A stretch of 64,000 nt of DNA from NCBI GenBank assembly GCA_017525015.1, contig JAFXUK010000004.1:62001-126000 (forward strand). The letters run 5' to 3'. Origin of the DNA: Bacilli bacterium (GTDB lineage Bacteria; Bacillota; Bacilli; RF39; UBA660). Under the pieces are notes generated by a model that was not told the DNA's origin, searched no databases, and saw nothing but the letters and a program-made list of their open reading frames with translations. Position 1 is the stretch's first letter, and every line of letters starts with the position of its first letter. Made by a program: the position numbers and the translations under genes. Below are positions 54,308-62,502 of this stretch, piece by piece.

Positions 54308-54336
54308 TAAAAAAATAGGTTTACTTACCTATTTTT
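54308..54336 (-). terminator. Terminator after the small hypothetical gene
   Basis: Minus-strand hairpin AAATAGGT - AAGTAA - ACCTATTT, T-rich 3' side, overlapping the gene end at 54325. Confidence 0.75.
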
Positions 54337-54594
54337 ATCCATATAACTTAATAATAATATTAAATCATTTTTTAAATCTAATATATTACTATAATTGTCT
54401 ACTAATACATCTCTTTCATCTTTTTGATAATCGATATTACTACGATAAACAACTGGTTTTGTATCAACACCATCATATGATTCTAATAACTTATCAACTA
54501 ATGTCATTAAACTAGTTAATTCTTTATTAAACTCTTTTCTTTCCTCATCAATACTTAATAATCTAAAGGCTTCCAACACTCTTTCTTTTTCCAT
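54325..54594 (-). CDS. Small hypothetical helical protein
   Basis: An 89-residue soluble protein, highly charged and helical (EKERVLEAFRLLSIDEERKEF). No recognised family. The start lies five bases after the upstream coiled-coil gene, with AAAGGTG close by, so it is the third gene of a DUF1292-coiled coil-small protein unit. Confidence 0.7.
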   Translation of the reverse strand: MEKERVLEAFRLLSIDEERKEFNKELTSLMTLVDKLLESYDGVDTKPVVYRSNIDYQKDERDVLVDNYSNILDLKNDLILLLSYMDKNR

Positions 54595-54598
54595 AATT

Positions 54599-56074
54599 TC
54601 ACCTTTTTAAACCTTTTGAATATCCTGAAGATAATCTACTTTGTCTATGCATAGTAGAAATTCTATCATAGACTGCTTTAGCTCCTCTAAATTTCTTTAA
54701 AGCATCAGTAGTAGCTTCTTCTAATCTTAAATGTCTATCAAATAGAATTCTTTCTTGATTACTTAAATCTTCAATAGTAGCTTCTGGTCTAATTAAACCT
54801 TTTTGTTTTAACTCATCTAATACTTTTTGTTCTAAAGTATCTTTTAAACTTTCCATTACTTTATCACGATAAGTTAATCTAATCATAATTGGATCTACAA
54901 CTTGACTAGCTTTCTTTCTTTCATCATTATACTTTCTACCTAAAGTAATAGCTGATAATATATCTTCACTAGACATTTGTTCATTATTAGCAAATTGATC
55001 TAATTTAGAGCGTAATTTAATAATCTTATCTGCTTTATCAGGAGTATCTTCTATTGTAGCTTGTAATTCAGCATACATCTCTGCATAAGCTTCAATTACA
55101 TCATCATGTTCTGTTTTACCTAATGCTTCACTAATTACTCCTAATTCTTTTTGATCAAAATTTTCTTTTTCTCTATTTAATCTACTTTCTAATTTACTTC
55201 TTAAAGCTATTAATAACAAATATGTATTACGATAACTAGCACTATTATTAATAATAGCTAAAGCTCTATCAATAGCATCTATTTGTTTTTCTAAAGAACT
55301 AATACCTTCTAAAGCTGCTCTTGTTTTAGCTCCGGTTATCATTACTCTTGTAGGAGTAAATCTTGATCTAACAAACACTATTTTAGGAGCCACTTTAGAA
55401 ATATGTACCATGTCTCCATCAGCTATCTTTTTATCATATTCATCTAATGTACGCATATCTTCTTGTGTAGATAATGATGCTTTTGGTGTAATCTCTTCTT
55501 TTAATTTATCATCTACACTATGTGTTCTAGACATTTCTAAAGCTATATTTTGTAAAGCTTCAACAATACCTAGAATAGTTGTTTTACCAACCTTGGCATA
55601 TAACAAACCATTCTTTTCAAGTAATGCTACAAATTTAGCAATATCACTTACTAAACTATCTAACTCTACTTGATTACCATCTCTTTTAGCAACATCAGCA
55701 TTATAAGCTTCTTTAATTTGTGAAGGTGTTTCTTTTCCTTCTTCTATAGGAAATTGTTCTTTAACAACATTAATAGCTGTATGAACTTTAATAGCATATT
55801 CAGTATCAAGACTAATACTCTTAATATTTCCAATTATTCTATTAAAGTGTTCCAACACTTCATTCATTATTCTTAATCTATTATCATAAAAAGCTATACT
55901 TGTTTCATAATTTGGTCTTTTTAATTCTTGTTCTTCAGGTGATAATTTATTAAACTTAGTTACTTCATTTTGTTTAAAAGTAGTTCCAAAATCAATAATA
56001 GATTGAATATAATTACCAAACTCTGTTTGATAACCAAGTAACTTATCTACTTGTTGTTTTGTATAATCACTCAT
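54599..56074 (-). CDS. Hypothetical coiled-coil protein
   Basis: A 491-residue cytoplasmic, mostly helical protein. Near residues 205-240 a short beta segment (GDMVHISKVAPKIVFVRSRFTPTRVMITGAKTRA) sits between long helical stretches, and the C terminus is basic (RRR-like GYSKGLKR). No family recognised. The long frame opens at 56128, but the ATG at 56074 (MSDYTKQQV) has GGAG ten bases upstream and overlaps the DUF1292-like stop by eight bases; this start is preferred. Confidence 0.7.
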   Translation of the reverse strand: MSDYTKQQVDKLLGYQTEFGNYIQSIIDFGTTFKQNEVTKFNKLSPEEQELKRPNYETSIAFYDNRLRIMNEVLEHFNRIIGNIKSISLDTEYAIKVHTAINVVKEQFPIEEGKETPSQIKEAYNADVAKRDGNQVELDSLVSDIAKFVALLEKNGLLYAKVGKTTILGIVEALQNIALEMSRTHSVDDKLKEEITPKASLSTQEDMRTLDEYDKKIADGDMVHISKVAPKIVFVRSRFTPTRVMITGAKTRAALEGISSLEKQIDAIDRALAIINNSASYRNTYLLLIALRSKLESRLNREKENFDQKELGVISEALGKTEHDDVIEAYAEMYAELQATIEDTPDKADKIIKLRSKLDQFANNEQMSSEDILSAITLGRKYNDERKKASQVVDPIMIRLTYRDKVMESLKDTLEQKVLDELKQKGLIRPEATIEDLSNQERILFDRHLRLEEATTDALKKFRGAKAVYDRISTMHRQSRLSSGYSKGLKR

Positions 56075-56318
56075 TATCCTCGAACTCCTTTGCAAGATAT
56101 GCTTTAATATCCTTTTCCTCTTCTTCACTAACAGCTTCTAAATAGGTTTTATCGTTACCAGGAATTATCTTACCAAAGCATAACATATTAATAAATTCTC
56201 TAACCTTATGTTCCATATAAACAAGATATGAACTATTATACTTATCTAATGTTACTATTGTAACGAAATAAACTTCCTTATCAGTTCCATTAATATTAAT
56301 AGTTATTTTCTCATTCAT
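56067..56318 (-). CDS. DUF1292-like small acidic protein
   Basis: An 83-residue protein with the layout of DUF1292/YrzB proteins: a beta start (ITININGTDKEVYFVTIVTLD), NSSYLVYMEH, then FGKIIPGND and an acidic helix (EAVSEEEEKDIKAYLAKEFED). These small proteins are widespread in Firmicutes without a defined role. GGTG lies six bases before the ATG at 56318; the longer frame is disfavoured. First gene of the unit. Confidence 0.7.
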   Translation of the reverse strand: MNEKITININGTDKEVYFVTIVTLDKYNSSYLVYMEHKVREFINMLCFGKIIPGNDKTYLEAVSEEEEKDIKAYLAKEFEDNE

Positions 56319-56359
56319 ACATATCACCTATTATCATAATTTTACCATATTATCCAACA

Positions 56360-56385
56360 AAAAAACAGATAATTAATTACCTGTT
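56360..56385 (-). terminator. Terminator after the first lipoprotein gene
   Basis: Minus-strand near-palindrome AACAGGTAATT - AATTATCTGTT (one G-U pair) followed by TTTTTTT, touching the stop at 56373. Confidence 0.75.
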
Positions 56386-57083
56386 CTTTTCATTTTAATA
56401 TTTAATCTTTCATCTACAATAACATCATAATTTGAAGAACGTTCTGTACCATCTTTACTGTACCATACAACAGTAATTACTGTCTTACCTTTTTTAATTC
56501 CTTCAAAATAATAATATCCTGAATAATAACCTTTATCATTGATTTTTTTATCTATATCTTCTTTTTGTAATTTAACAATACTTTCATCTTCTATTATATA
56601 AGATATTTTTCCTTCTTCATCATAACTTGTTACATAAAGTGGCAAAATATTATTTTCATTGTATTCTTTTTCTTCTAATAATTCAGCTTTCCACCATAAA
56701 TATTTCTTTTTTAAGCTAACCTTTTTTGTAGACTTAGGGAATTCAAAATAATTCTCTCCCATATCAATATCTGGATCTGAATTATACATACAATCATAAC
56801 TTATAACTATTTCATAATATTTTTCTTTTGGAATTGAAGTATTATCCAAAATAGATACTACATTATATTTACCATCTTCTGTTTTATAAATATAATCATA
56901 TGAAACTATATCGTTAAATAAACCATAAGCATCAGTTCTAGATCTTTTAACAAGTTCCCAATCTTTAAGAATATATTTTTTATTAGTTAATTGTTTAATA
57001 ACAGTTTCTTTATCATTATCACCAATGCAGCCTACTAATAACAAACTAAAAAATATTAATAAAGCAATTCTTATTTTTTTCAC
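56373..57083 (-). CDS. Putative lipoprotein
   Basis: A 236-residue protein starting at GTG (57083). The signal peptide KKIRIALLIFFSLLL ends in the lipobox LVGC, with lipidation at Cys19. The mature domain is beta-rich with many Tyr, Lys and Asp residues and a C-terminal Ig-like stretch (GKTVITVVWYSKDGTERSSNYDVIV). Family unknown. GGAGAG at the end of the upstream lipoprotein gene acts as ribosome binding site, so the two lipoproteins are co-expressed. Confidence 0.8.
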   Translation of the reverse strand: MKKIRIALLIFFSLLLVGCIGDNDKETVIKQLTNKKYILKDWELVKRSRTDAYGLFNDIVSYDYIYKTEDGKYNVVSILDNTSIPKEKYYEIVISYDCMYNSDPDIDMGENYFEFPKSTKKVSLKKKYLWWKAELLEEKEYNENNILPLYVTSYDEEGKISYIIEDESIVKLQKEDIDKKINDKGYYSGYYYFEGIKKGKTVITVVWYSKDGTERSSNYDVIVDERLNIKMKRTGN

Positions 57084-57085
57084 AA

Positions 57086-57508
57086 TTATCTCTCCAATAC
57101 AAATTCTCTTTCGTAGTCCCCTGTTTTATTAGTAAATGTATTCTTATCAGTTATCTCAAATTCCATTGCCTCAGTTGCTGTTAATTCAATCCAACCTTTT
57201 TTAGTATCAGAAATTTCATTTAAGTATACAGTCAACTTTTCGTCAACTATCTCATATTCACCACGATAAAATATACATGTTCCTTTTTCTTCACATTTTC
57301 TATAGAACATAGAGCCATCTTCGTATAAAGATATTTCTTCTACTGAACCAATGTCTATCATATGTTTATGATCATAAAAAGTCTTATTAAAAACACTAAT
57401 ATTCTTCGCATTATCAAGCTCTGGAGCTTTTTCTTTACCTTTCATTTCACATCCAAATAGACCAACACTAATTAATAAAATTATTGCAACATATAAATAT
57501 CTCTTCAT
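57086..57508 (-). CDS. Putative small lipoprotein
   Basis: A 140-residue protein with signal peptide KRYLYVAIILLISVG and lipobox LFGC (Cys20). The mature part has a lipocalin-like series of strands (SVEEISLYEDGSMFYRKCEEKGTCIFYRGEYEIVDEKLTVYL) with a CEEKGTC pair that could bridge. Family unknown. First of two tandem lipoprotein genes. Confidence 0.8.
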   Translation of the reverse strand: MKRYLYVAIILLISVGLFGCEMKGKEKAPELDNAKNISVFNKTFYDHKHMIDIGSVEEISLYEDGSMFYRKCEEKGTCIFYRGEYEIVDEKLTVYLNEISDTKKGWIELTATEAMEFEITDKNTFTNKTGDYEREFVLER

Positions 57509-57556
57509 AAGTAACTCCCTATCCTATTTAAATTATATCACAGCTTTTTTATCCAA

Positions 57557-57578
57557 GAAAAAAAGAGCAATGCTCTTT
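57557..57578 (-). terminator. Terminator after the VWA gene
   Basis: Minus-strand hairpin AAAGAGC - ATT - GCTCTTT followed by TTTTTTT, just beyond the stop at 57588. Confidence 0.8.
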
Positions 57579-57587
57579 ACACAAATT

Positions 57588-58187
57588 TTAATTATTGTAC
57601 TCTTTTAAGTCACTATTCCAACTAGAATCTAGACACTCTTCTTCACACATCATTCTAGATGCCTTAGCTACACTACCAAATAATCTAGATACACCTGTTT
57701 TACTTTTTTCATAATTAGCAATATTCTTTCTATTAATACCAATACTAGTTCCTTCATCAAATGAATTAATATCAGCACCAATATAAATAAATTCCCAATT
57801 CTTATGTGTTTCTATCATTTTCTTTATAGTATCCTTTTTAAACTCTTTGGAAGCATTCTCAAGTCCATCAGTAGTAATAACAAATAATACTTTCTTAGCA
57901 TTCTTAGAATCCATATAACCAATTGTTTTACCTATAGCATCTAGTAAAGCTGTACAACCTCTAACATAGTATTCCTTATTTGTTAATTTTTTAACATCTT
58001 TAATATCTACTCTGTCATATAACATTTCATATCTATCATCAAATAAGACTGTTGTAACTTTAACATTATTCTTTCTTTGAGATTCTAAATAACTGTTATA
58101 ACCTCCAATAGTATCATTTTCTATTCCACCCATAGAACCACTTCTATCTAGTAAGAATACAACATCTGTTTGTGTTTGTTTTTTCAT
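57588..58187 (-). CDS. VWA-domain protein
   Basis: A 199-residue cytoplasmic protein consisting of one von Willebrand factor A domain. The metal-ion-dependent adhesion site is complete: VVFLLDRSGSMGG (DxSxS), the Thr in VRGCTALLDAIG, and the Asp in VLFVITTDGLENAS. The rest follows the Rossmann-like fold and ends with FGSVAKASRMM. Resembles the small bacterial VWA proteins that act as adaptors for larger assemblies; partner unknown. Confidence 0.9.
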   Translation of the reverse strand: MKKQTQTDVVFLLDRSGSMGGIENDTIGGYNSYLESQRKNNVKVTTVLFDDRYEMLYDRVDIKDVKKLTNKEYYVRGCTALLDAIGKTIGYMDSKNAKKVLFVITTDGLENASKEFKKDTIKKMIETHKNWEFIYIGADINSFDEGTSIGINRKNIANYEKSKTGVSRLFGSVAKASRMMCEEECLDSSWNSDLKEYNN

Positions 58188-58256
58188 AATCTTTTCCTTC
58201 TTTCTGATGCCATTTTATCTAAAAGAAGGATTAAATAGGTCACTTATAAGGCGACA

Positions 58257-58284
58257 AATAAAAAGATGATTATTTAATCATCTT
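58257..58284 (-). terminator. Terminator after ispG
   Basis: Minus-strand hairpin AAAGATGATT - AAAT - AATCATCTTT followed by T residues, overlapping the ispG stop. Confidence 0.8.
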
Positions 58285-59322
58285 TAATATTTCTTCTTTT
58301 AAAACATTAACTATTTCTTTTTGTGGTACCTTCTTAATTATTTCACCTTTTTTAAAGATTAAACCTTCTTTAATACCACCAGCTATACCTATATCAGCAC
58401 ATCTAGCTTCTCCTGGTCCATTAACAGCACATCCCATAACAGCTACTGTTATATCAGCATTTATTGTTTTTAAAAACTCTTCTACTTCTTTAGCTATTGG
58501 TATTAAATCTATTTGGGTTCTTCCACAAGTAGGACAAGATACTAAAGTAGGTACTCCTTTATACATACCTAAATCTTTCAATATCTCTTTAGCAACAATC
58601 ACTTCTTCTACTGGATCATCAGATAAAGATACTCTTAAAGTATCACCAATACCTTTATTTAAAAGTATTCCAATACCTATACTAGATTTAATAGTTCCAC
58701 TAAAAGCCGTTCCTGCTTCTGTAATACCTATATGTAAAGGATATGGAAACTCCTTACTAGCTAATTCATATGCTTTAATACATAAATTTAAATCTGATGA
58801 TTTCAAACTTAAACAAATATCATAGAATCCTAAATCTTCTAATATCTTAATATGTCTTCTAGCACTTTCTACCATACCTTCAGCAGTTGGTTTACCATCT
58901 ACTAATAAATCTTTTTCTAAAGATCCTCCATTTACACCAATACGTATAGGAATATGTTTTTCTTTACATGCTTCTACTACTGCCTTAGTCTTTTCCATAC
59001 TTCCTATATTACAAGGATTAATTCTTACCTTATCTACGCCACTTTTTATCGCTTCTAAGGCTATTTTATAGTCAAAATGAATATCTGCTACTATTGGTAT
59101 ATGAATCTCTTTCTTAATCTCTTTAATAGCTTTAGCATCTTCTATATCTAAGCATGCTACTCTAATTATTTCACAACCAGCTTTTTCTAGTTCTAATATT
59201 TGTTTAACAGTTGCTTTTACATCTTTAGTTTTCGTATTACACATCGATTGAATAACAATCTTTTTCTGTCCACCTATTTGAACATTACCAACCATTATTT
59301 TTCTTGTTTTATTTCTTTTCAT
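58270..59322 (-). CDS. ispG: 4-hydroxy-3-methylbut-2-enyl-diphosphate synthase
   Basis: A 350-residue iron-sulfur enzyme of the MEP isoprenoid pathway (conversion of MEcPP to HMBPP). The TIM barrel opens with [26 protein letters not shown] and includes [12 protein letters not shown] and [10 protein letters not shown]. The 4Fe-4S ligands are in [12 protein letters not shown] and [12 protein letters not shown], followed by DIGIAGG. Length is normal. Its presence means isoprenoids are made by the MEP route. Confidence 0.97.
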   Translation of the reverse strand: MKRNKTRKIMVGNVQIGGQKKIVIQSMCNTKTKDVKATVKQILELEKAGCEIIRVACLDIEDAKAIKEIKKEIHIPIVADIHFDYKIALEAIKSGVDKVRINPCNIGSMEKTKAVVEACKEKHIPIRIGVNGGSLEKDLLVDGKPTAEGMVESARRHIKILEDLGFYDICLSLKSSDLNLCIKAYELASKEFPYPLHIGITEAGTAFSGTIKSSIGIGILLNKGIGDTLRVSLSDDPVEEVIVAKEILKDLGMYKGVPTLVSCPTCGRTQIDLIPIAKEVEEFLKTINADITVAVMGCAVNGPGEARCADIGIAGGIKEGLIFKKGEIIKKVPQKEIVNVLKEEILKMIK

Positions 59323-59346
59323 AATTACCTCACATAATTATTATAA

Positions 59347-59373
59347 CAAAAAAAAGACATCTATTTATGTCTT
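59347..59373 (-). terminator. Terminator after the 106-residue gene
   Basis: Minus-strand hairpin AAAGACAT - AAATAG - ATGTCTTT followed by TTTTT, overlapping the gene end. Confidence 0.8.
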
Positions 59374-59681
59374 TCTTGTTTCTCTTCTGTACTAAACATT
59401 TTCTTAGATACAAAATATTCTCTACCTTTTCTAATAAAATCAAATGTTGTTTTTCTATATATTCCATTTTCTACAATAGAATATTCTAAAGAAGCATTCT
59501 TACCTACAAAAACAGCTACTAACATTCCTCCACTATCTTGAGGATCAGTAAACATATAAACAGTTGCTCCCTCTTTTTCATAAGCCCAGGATTTTCTTTT
59601 TGTTAACTCAAATCTAGGTAAATCTGTATAATTTAATAAATTATTAATTTTTCTAATTATTCTAGTATCCACATCAACCAT
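59361..59681 (-). CDS. Small hypothetical protein
   Basis: A 106-residue soluble protein with mixed alpha/beta pattern and a basic C-terminal tail. Notable segments are ELTKRKSWAYEKEGATVYMFTDPQDSGGMLVAVFVGKNASLEYS. Family unknown. AAGGGGG is a good ribosome binding site, so translation is likely. It is flanked by its own terminator and by that of the upstream DUF402 gene, so it is probably a single-gene unit. Confidence 0.7.
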   Translation of the reverse strand: MVDVDTRIIRKINNLLNYTDLPRFELTKRKSWAYEKEGATVYMFTDPQDSGGMLVAVFVGKNASLEYSIVENGIYRKTTFDFIRKGREYFVSKKMFSTEEKQERHK

Positions 59682-59716
59682 AATAATCCCCCTTAAGTGT
59701 CTGTTATTATAAAGTA

Positions 59717-59749
59717 TAAAAAAAGAAAAGTAAAATTTTACTCTTCTAA
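59717..59749 (-). terminator. Terminator after the DUF402 gene
   Basis: Minus-strand hairpin AGAAGAGTAAAA - TTTTACTTTTCT (one G-U pair) followed by TTTTTT. Confidence 0.75.
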
Positions 59750-60264
59750 AAATTATCTAAATATTTACTCAAATCTATATTTAATAACTTATTTGTCCCA
59801 TCTTTAATTTCCTTTAATAAACGCTTTTTCATCTTAATAACTAAGTCATAATCTTTCTTATCTATATCACCTTGTTTATAAGCATCTATAAATTCTTGTT
59901 CATCTAAAACATTTATTTCTCCTGTTTTAGCAAGTAATGTAATATCTAAATATAAATCATTAAAATAAGGTACTTTATATTCTTCATCTATTCCACTATT
60001 CTTAATAATATCAAAATAATACTCAATTACATTTTTCTTATCATCTAAAAATACTCTTAAAGCATAATTATCATTTTTCGGAATCATCTCTACTATATAA
60101 TAACCATTATCCATAGCTACAATACCATGTTTAATAACAAACTTATCTGTAAGATTAATTAACTTCTTTACACTTACATATAAATCATCTTCATCTAAAA
60201 ATAGTTTTATTTGATACTTAGTAGCTTCTCTTAAATATGTATTTGTTAGTACTTTCTTCTTCAT
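59746..60264 (-). CDS. DUF402-family protein
   Basis: A 172-residue protein. The core pattern YALRVFLDDKKNVIEYYFDIIKNSGIDEEYKVPYFNDLYLDITLLAKTGEINVLDEQEFIDAY matches DUF402, which includes nucleoside di- and triphosphate phosphatases (YgaC-like) and FomD. Conserved Asp residues (DLYLDITL; VLDEQEF) would hold metal. Substrate unknown. The frame opens at GTG 60276, but GGTGA there is the ribosome binding site for the ATG at 60264. Confidence 0.85.
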   Translation of the reverse strand: MKKKVLTNTYLREATKYQIKLFLDEDDLYVSVKKLINLTDKFVIKHGIVAMDNGYYIVEMIPKNDNYALRVFLDDKKNVIEYYFDIIKNSGIDEEYKVPYFNDLYLDITLLAKTGEINVLDEQEFIDAYKQGDIDKKDYDLVIKMKKRLLKEIKDGTNKLLNIDLSKYLDNF

Positions 60265-60344
60265 ACACTTCACCAACAGTTTTAATTATAGCACAACAAT
60301 TATTGTTTTAATGATATAATTATTAAAGATAGGTGTGATAAAAA

Positions 60345-61298
60345 ATGTTTTTAAATATCCTACTCCTTATTATAGGATTTGTCCTTCTAATTAAAGGAGC
60401 TGATTTCTTTGTTGATGGTGCTTCGTCAACAGCTCAAAACTTTAAAGTATCCAAGATGTTAATAGCTCTTACTATTATAGCGTTCGGTACTAGTGCTCCT
60501 GAGTTTGCAGTTTCCATGCAAGCTTTAAAAGATGGCAGTACTGATATGGTATTAGGTAATGTTATTGGTAGTTGCATCATGAACATCCTTCTTATTTTAG
60601 GTGTTGCTGCTATTATTAATCCAGTCAGTATAAAAAGTAATACCGTAAAAAAAGAAATACCTTTAATAATGTTAATATCTACTTTATTATCAGTTCTCTT
60701 CTTAGATATAAGTTTAGGAAGTGGATTTGCTAATGAAATAACTAGATCAGATGCTGTTGTTATTCTATTATTCTTTACTATTTTCTTATATTACTTAATT
60801 AATTTAGCTAGAAAGAAGAAAGAAGAAAACGTTGAAGAAAAACCTCTATTTCCATTAGGAAAATCACTTATCTTCGTAGCATTAGGTTTAATTGGTATTA
60901 TTATTGGTAGTAACATGGTAGTTGATAATGCTACTGAAATAGCTTATAGCTTAGGAATAAGTGAAAGATTAGTTGCTTTATCAGTAATTGCTTTTGGTAC
61001 TTCCCTACCAGAATTAATAACAACTATTGTATCTTCTAAAAAAGGAGAACAAGATTTATTATTAGGAAATATAATTGGTAGTAATATCTTTAATATATGT
61101 ATAGTTTTAGGTATTCCAGTTGCTATATATGGAACTATAACACCAAGTAGTTTCCAAATGATTGATATAGTTATGTTAATAGCATCATCTATTGCCTTAT
61201 TCATCTTTGCTGAAACATCAAGAAAAATCACTCGAGCTGAAGGAGCCATAATGTTAATGGCTTTTGCTGTTTACTATACATTAGTATTTGTCTTATAA
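60345..61298 (+). CDS. Sodium/calcium exchanger-family antiporter (YrbG-like)
   Basis: A 317-residue membrane protein with two inverted halves, each with the CaCA alpha-repeat: KMLIALTIIAFGTSAPEFAVSM with LGNVIGSCIMNILLILG, and RLVALSVIAFGTSLPELITTI with LGNIIGSNIFNICIVLG. The GTS(A/L)PE motifs provide ion ligands. About ten membrane helices. It exchanges a cation (probably calcium) against sodium or protons. A TATAAT lies near 60311. One of the few plus-strand genes; faces the repeat-protein operon convergently. Confidence 0.93.
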   Translation: MFLNILLLIIGFVLLIKGADFFVDGASSTAQNFKVSKMLIALTIIAFGTSAPEFAVSMQALKDGSTDMVLGNVIGSCIMNILLILGVAAIINPVSIKSNTVKKEIPLIMLISTLLSVLFLDISLGSGFANEITRSDAVVILLFFTIFLYYLINLARKKKEENVEEKPLFPLGKSLIFVALGLIGIIIGSNMVVDNATEIAYSLGISERLVALSVIAFGTSLPELITTIVSSKKGEQDLLLGNIIGSNIFNICIVLGIPVAIYGTITPSSFQMIDIVMLIASSIALFIFAETSRKITRAEGAIMLMAFAVYYTLVFVL

Positions 61299-61330
61299 AA
61301 AAAACAACATTTAAAATGTTGTTTTTATTT
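61299..61330. terminator. Bidirectional terminator between the antiporter and the TKYAPP operon
   Basis: Inverted repeat AACAACATTT - AAATGTTGTT with A run and T run on opposite sides. It ends the antiporter gene on the plus strand and the repeat-protein operon on the minus strand. Confidence 0.85.
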
Positions 61331-62178
61331 TATCTATTTGTTACATTGCCACCTGATGATTTACCATCCATTATATTTGGAGGAGCATATTTAGTAACTG
61401 CTATTGGTTCACCCCATGTTGGTGGTGCGTACTTAGTAACAGCTATTGGATCACCAAATGATGGTGGTGCGTACTTAGTAACAGCAATTGGATCATCAAA
61501 TGATGGTGGTGCATACTTAGTTACAGCAATTGGATCATCAAATGATGGTGGCGCGTACTTAGTTACAGCAATTGGATCTTCAAATGATGGTGGTGCATAC
61601 TTAGTTACTGCAATCGGATCATTTATTGATGGAGGTGCATACTTAGTTACTGCAATTGGATCATCAAATGATGGAGGTGCATACTTAGTTACTGCTATCG
61701 GATCATCCACTGATGGTGGAGCATATTTAGTAACTGCTATTGGTTCCCCACTTCCTCCAATAAAGTGTAATCCAGGAATAGCTATAGCTGTAGCTCCAAA
61801 TCCAACACCTTTTAAAGAGAACAAACCATTTAATAATGATTCTGCTCTAGAAGCTAAAGAATTAATTTCTTCATCTAATGCTTCTAACTCTTTAACAGCC
61901 TTTTGCTCATTAGCTTTAGTATTCTCAATATATGTATTTAATAAAGTTTTAATAATTACAAATGTATCTTCAATATTATTAATTGGAGAATCCATACTTT
62001 CATAAAAATTTCTCCATCTTAAAGCAAGATTACTATCATCTGATGAAACAATGTCACTCATGTTACCACATTCATTTTTAATAGTTCTTACATTTTCTAA
62101 AATAGAAGTAAATACTTTTTCAGATCTTTCTCTTAAATCTTCTAACTCTTTAACATTAAAATTACTATATAGTGCCAT
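61330..62178 (-). CDS. Protein with helical leader-like domain and nine TKYAPP repeats
   Basis: A 282-residue protein. Residues 1-120 are helical, similar in size and style to WXG100/LXG domains (LALRWRNFYESM carries the single Trp). A hydrophobic, Gly-rich linker follows (GVGFGATAIAIPGLHFIGG, 124-142), and then nine tandem 14-residue repeats (144-269), consensus DPIAVTKYAPPSFD. The C terminus is short (MDGKSSGGNVTNR). No signal peptide. It is 12 bases downstream of a WXG100-sized gene and in the same operon as a SPASM radical SAM enzyme, so it may be that enzyme's substrate. AAGGTG precedes the ATG. Function inferred, not established. Confidence 0.85.
   Translation of the reverse strand: MALYSNFNVKELEDLRERSEKVFTSILENVRTIKNECGNMSDIVSSDDSNLALRWRNFYESMDSPINNIEDTFVIIKTLLNTYIENTKANEQKAVKELEALDEEINSLASRAESLLNGLFSLKGVGFGATAIAIPGLHFIGGSGEPIAVTKYAPPSVDDPIAVTKYAPPSFDDPIAVTKYAPPSINDPIAVTKYAPPSFEDPIAVTKYAPPSFDDPIAVTKYAPPSFDDPIAVTKYAPPSFGDPIAVTKYAPPTWGEPIAVTKYAPPNIMDGKSSGGNVTNR
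61372..61749 (-). repeat. Nine tandem 42-base repeats encoding the TKYAPP units
   Basis: The nine units each encode [DGNE]-[DE]-P-I-A-V-T-K-Y-A-P-P-x-x. IAVTKYAPP is invariant in all nine; only the four residues around the joint vary. Many copies differ by synonymous changes (for example GCA/GCG/GCT, GTA/GTT, ACT/ACA), so the peptide, not only the DNA, is being conserved. Confidence 0.97.
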
Positions 62179-62189
62179 TATTTCACCTT

Positions 62190-62465
62190 CTATTCATTAA
62201 TCTCATCTTGAGTTGCTAAATATCTATTAGTCTTTTCATCTAAAGATTGTACAACTTGTTCCATAGAAGTCATCCAATCACTTAATGCATTTAATTGTTC
62301 ATTTAAAGTTTTACCTCTATTTGTATCATGTACAAACTTTTGGAAATTTGCATCATTAAATAGTTTTCTAAACTCATCATTTGATGTAGATGCAGAATCT
62401 AAATTTTTTTCGATTATTCTTAAAGAATCTCTAGCTTTTTGTATTGCTGGTCCACCTAATGCCAT
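62190..62465 (-). CDS. WXG100-sized small helical protein
   Basis: A 91-residue, all-helical, acidic protein with no signal peptide: two helices of about 35 residues around a turn near FNDANFQKFVHDT. It has the size, composition and operon position of ESX/WXG100 proteins, but the W-x-G motif itself is absent. A single Trp lies later (LSDWMTSM). It sits between the radical SAM gene (38 bases) and the repeat protein gene (12 bases). GAGGAG precedes the ATG. It may be a secretion partner or chaperone of the repeat protein. Confidence 0.7.
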   Translation of the reverse strand: MALGGPAIQKARDSLRIIEKNLDSASTSNDEFRKLFNDANFQKFVHDTNRGKTLNEQLNALSDWMTSMEQVVQSLDEKTNRYLATQDEINE

Positions 62466-62502
62466 AAAATCACTCCTCTATTATTAGTATCATTATATCA
62501 TA

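Noticed and set aside
61372..61749. Possible CRISPR array because of regularly spaced repeats
   Set aside because: The 42-base units are contiguous without unique spacers and encode an unbroken protein repeat with a conserved reading frame.
61316..62005. A 229-residue plus-strand open frame with repeating GGAYLVTAIGSS units
   Set aside because: It is the antisense reading of the nine repeats in the minus-strand TKYAPP gene. It has no ribosome binding site, lies after a terminator, and its openness follows from the repeat period being a multiple of three.
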